A stretch of 64,000 bases of DNA, taken from Collybia mongolica. Its lineage: Eukaryota > Basidiomycota > Agaricomycetes > Agaricales > Clitocybaceae. The stretch's first letter is position 1; each line of letters starts with the position of its first letter. The DNA lies in contig JAAXNY010000006.1 in assembly GCA_013420905.1 (NCBI GenBank), forward strand, positions 496,001-560,000, given 5' to 3'. Under the pieces are notes generated by a model. That model was given only the letters and a program-made list of their open reading frames with translations. It was not told the DNA's origin and did no database searches. Both the position numbers and the translations under genes were made by a program. This document shows positions 63,054-64,000 of the stretch, piece after piece.

Positions 63054-64000
63054 CGTTTTGCCGTGCGCTACATGCTTGTCATGGATATTACCCCAATAAT
63101 TCAATGAGTTCGCTTCGCCGGCACACGTCGCCTGAGGTGACCGTGAGTCATGATTAGTATCTAGTTTCATCGCCGCTGTTGCATGTATGTCACTCACTCG
63201 CTTGCGTGAATAAATATATCCTTCAAGGTCACGCCTCGTGGTGGGCCACCCCCTGAACTATACTCCCAATGTTGCTAAAATTAGTCCAAACGCTCTTCTT
63301 GACCAGGCGTTCTTGGAGATTTCAGCGATCCAGGAGATCCCTCCAGCTTGATATCGAGTCAGCTGCTCCAGGATAAACTCCGGACCCAGTACTTTGTCCC
63401 CGCCACCATCAACAATCCGTACCATGACACACTTTCGCGGGAACCTGATTGGTCAAGTACCGATTCAGATGAAGGAGAAAAAATAGCCACCCCTTGTAGT
63501 TACCCTTCCCACCCACCGCGAATTAGTTGCTGATCGTTATCGGACCTGTGGAATGTGGATTTACTGATTGGTGCTCGACCGCGCCTGCTCGCTCGGGAGC
63601 GCCATATGCCTTGGGTGTCATTTCCAAGTTGAAAGCACCTAGCGGACCACGGTTTTGAAGTCCTTTACCCAACAGTACAGCCGATGGGATTCCCCGCCCT
63701 TTACCATTGGAAAAAAATATTCCGAATCCGAGGCTTCAGCAGATTATGGACGCGGATCAGCATCGTTTACCTAAAGCACCTACTATGTCAGGACCTAGGA
63801 CTCAGTCCACACGGGACTGGGAATTGCAATATCAATCCTCAAGCGAATACCTCCGGGACATTTCTTCTTGGAGGCAGTATCTGGCATGTTTCTTCCTGAA
63901 AAAGTCCATCTGAGTGTGGCCTTCTGAACCCTTGCGGCAAATCCTGCAACTTGCGGCGCTTTCCAGAGCCTGATGGTGATGTGAGAATCCAGAACGTAAG
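63054..64000. other. window edge, no clear gene
   Basis: Open frames at 63348-63533 and 63684-63913 (plus) contain protein-like text (RNPRLQQIMDADQ, TRDWELQYQ in different frames) but no motif. A gene may begin here and continue past the window. Confidence 0.35.

Overview
The window is nuclear DNA of a filamentous basidiomycete, most likely an Agaricomycete. The evidence is dense short GT-AG introns (about 48-60 nt), intron-split genes on both strands, TATA boxes 40-75 bp upstream of several start codons, and families typical of mushrooms: GMC oxidoreductases, DUF6534 membrane proteins, adenylate-forming reductases, L-amino-acid oxidase and MYND-finger proteins. There are no rRNA genes, CRISPR arrays or bacterial operons. 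Gene limits below come from manual splicing of open frames, so exon edges are inferences unless a junction is described.

Left part (1-13.7 kb): a decayed GMC gene sits in tandem with a near-complete secreted GMC oxidoreductase, followed by an NTF2/SnoaL-like small protein, a large unrecognised gene, a single-pass membrane protein and a probable Mediator subunit 9. Three of these genes carry an apparent one-base frame conflict at a homopolymer.

Centre (14-40.2 kb): a candidate secondary-metabolite locus. It holds a multidomain polyketide synthase (KS-AT-DH-degenerate ER-KR-ACP-TE, about 2,200 residues) and an adenylate-forming reductase (A-T-R). Two DUF6534 membrane-protein paralogues lie on either side of them in opposite orientation, and an intracellular-type GMC oxidoreductase follows. 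Two of the enzyme genes appear to use GC-AG introns, one of which splits the carrier-domain serine codon, and the GMC gene needs a third. The same GMC gene only reads in frame if 2-nt and 4-nt micro-exons are included.

Right part (40.7-63 kb): mostly conserved cellular genes. These are an AGC-like pseudokinase, GAR formyltransferase (ADE8), an EFM5-type eEF1A lysine methyltransferase, a Ras-family GTPase, an unrecognised conserved protein, the MYST acetyltransferase ESA1 with an Asn-Gly repeat insert, an L-amino-acid oxidase, ribosomal protein L19 and a MYND-finger protein. A short non-autonomous hAT element with a perfect 8-bp target duplication lies between the oxidase and L19.

Working model: the PKS makes a partially reduced chain released by its own thioesterase. 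The A-T-R could reduce a carboxylic acid to an aldehyde or alcohol, and GMC or NTF2-like enzymes could tailor the product. Co-localisation is seen; joint function is inference.
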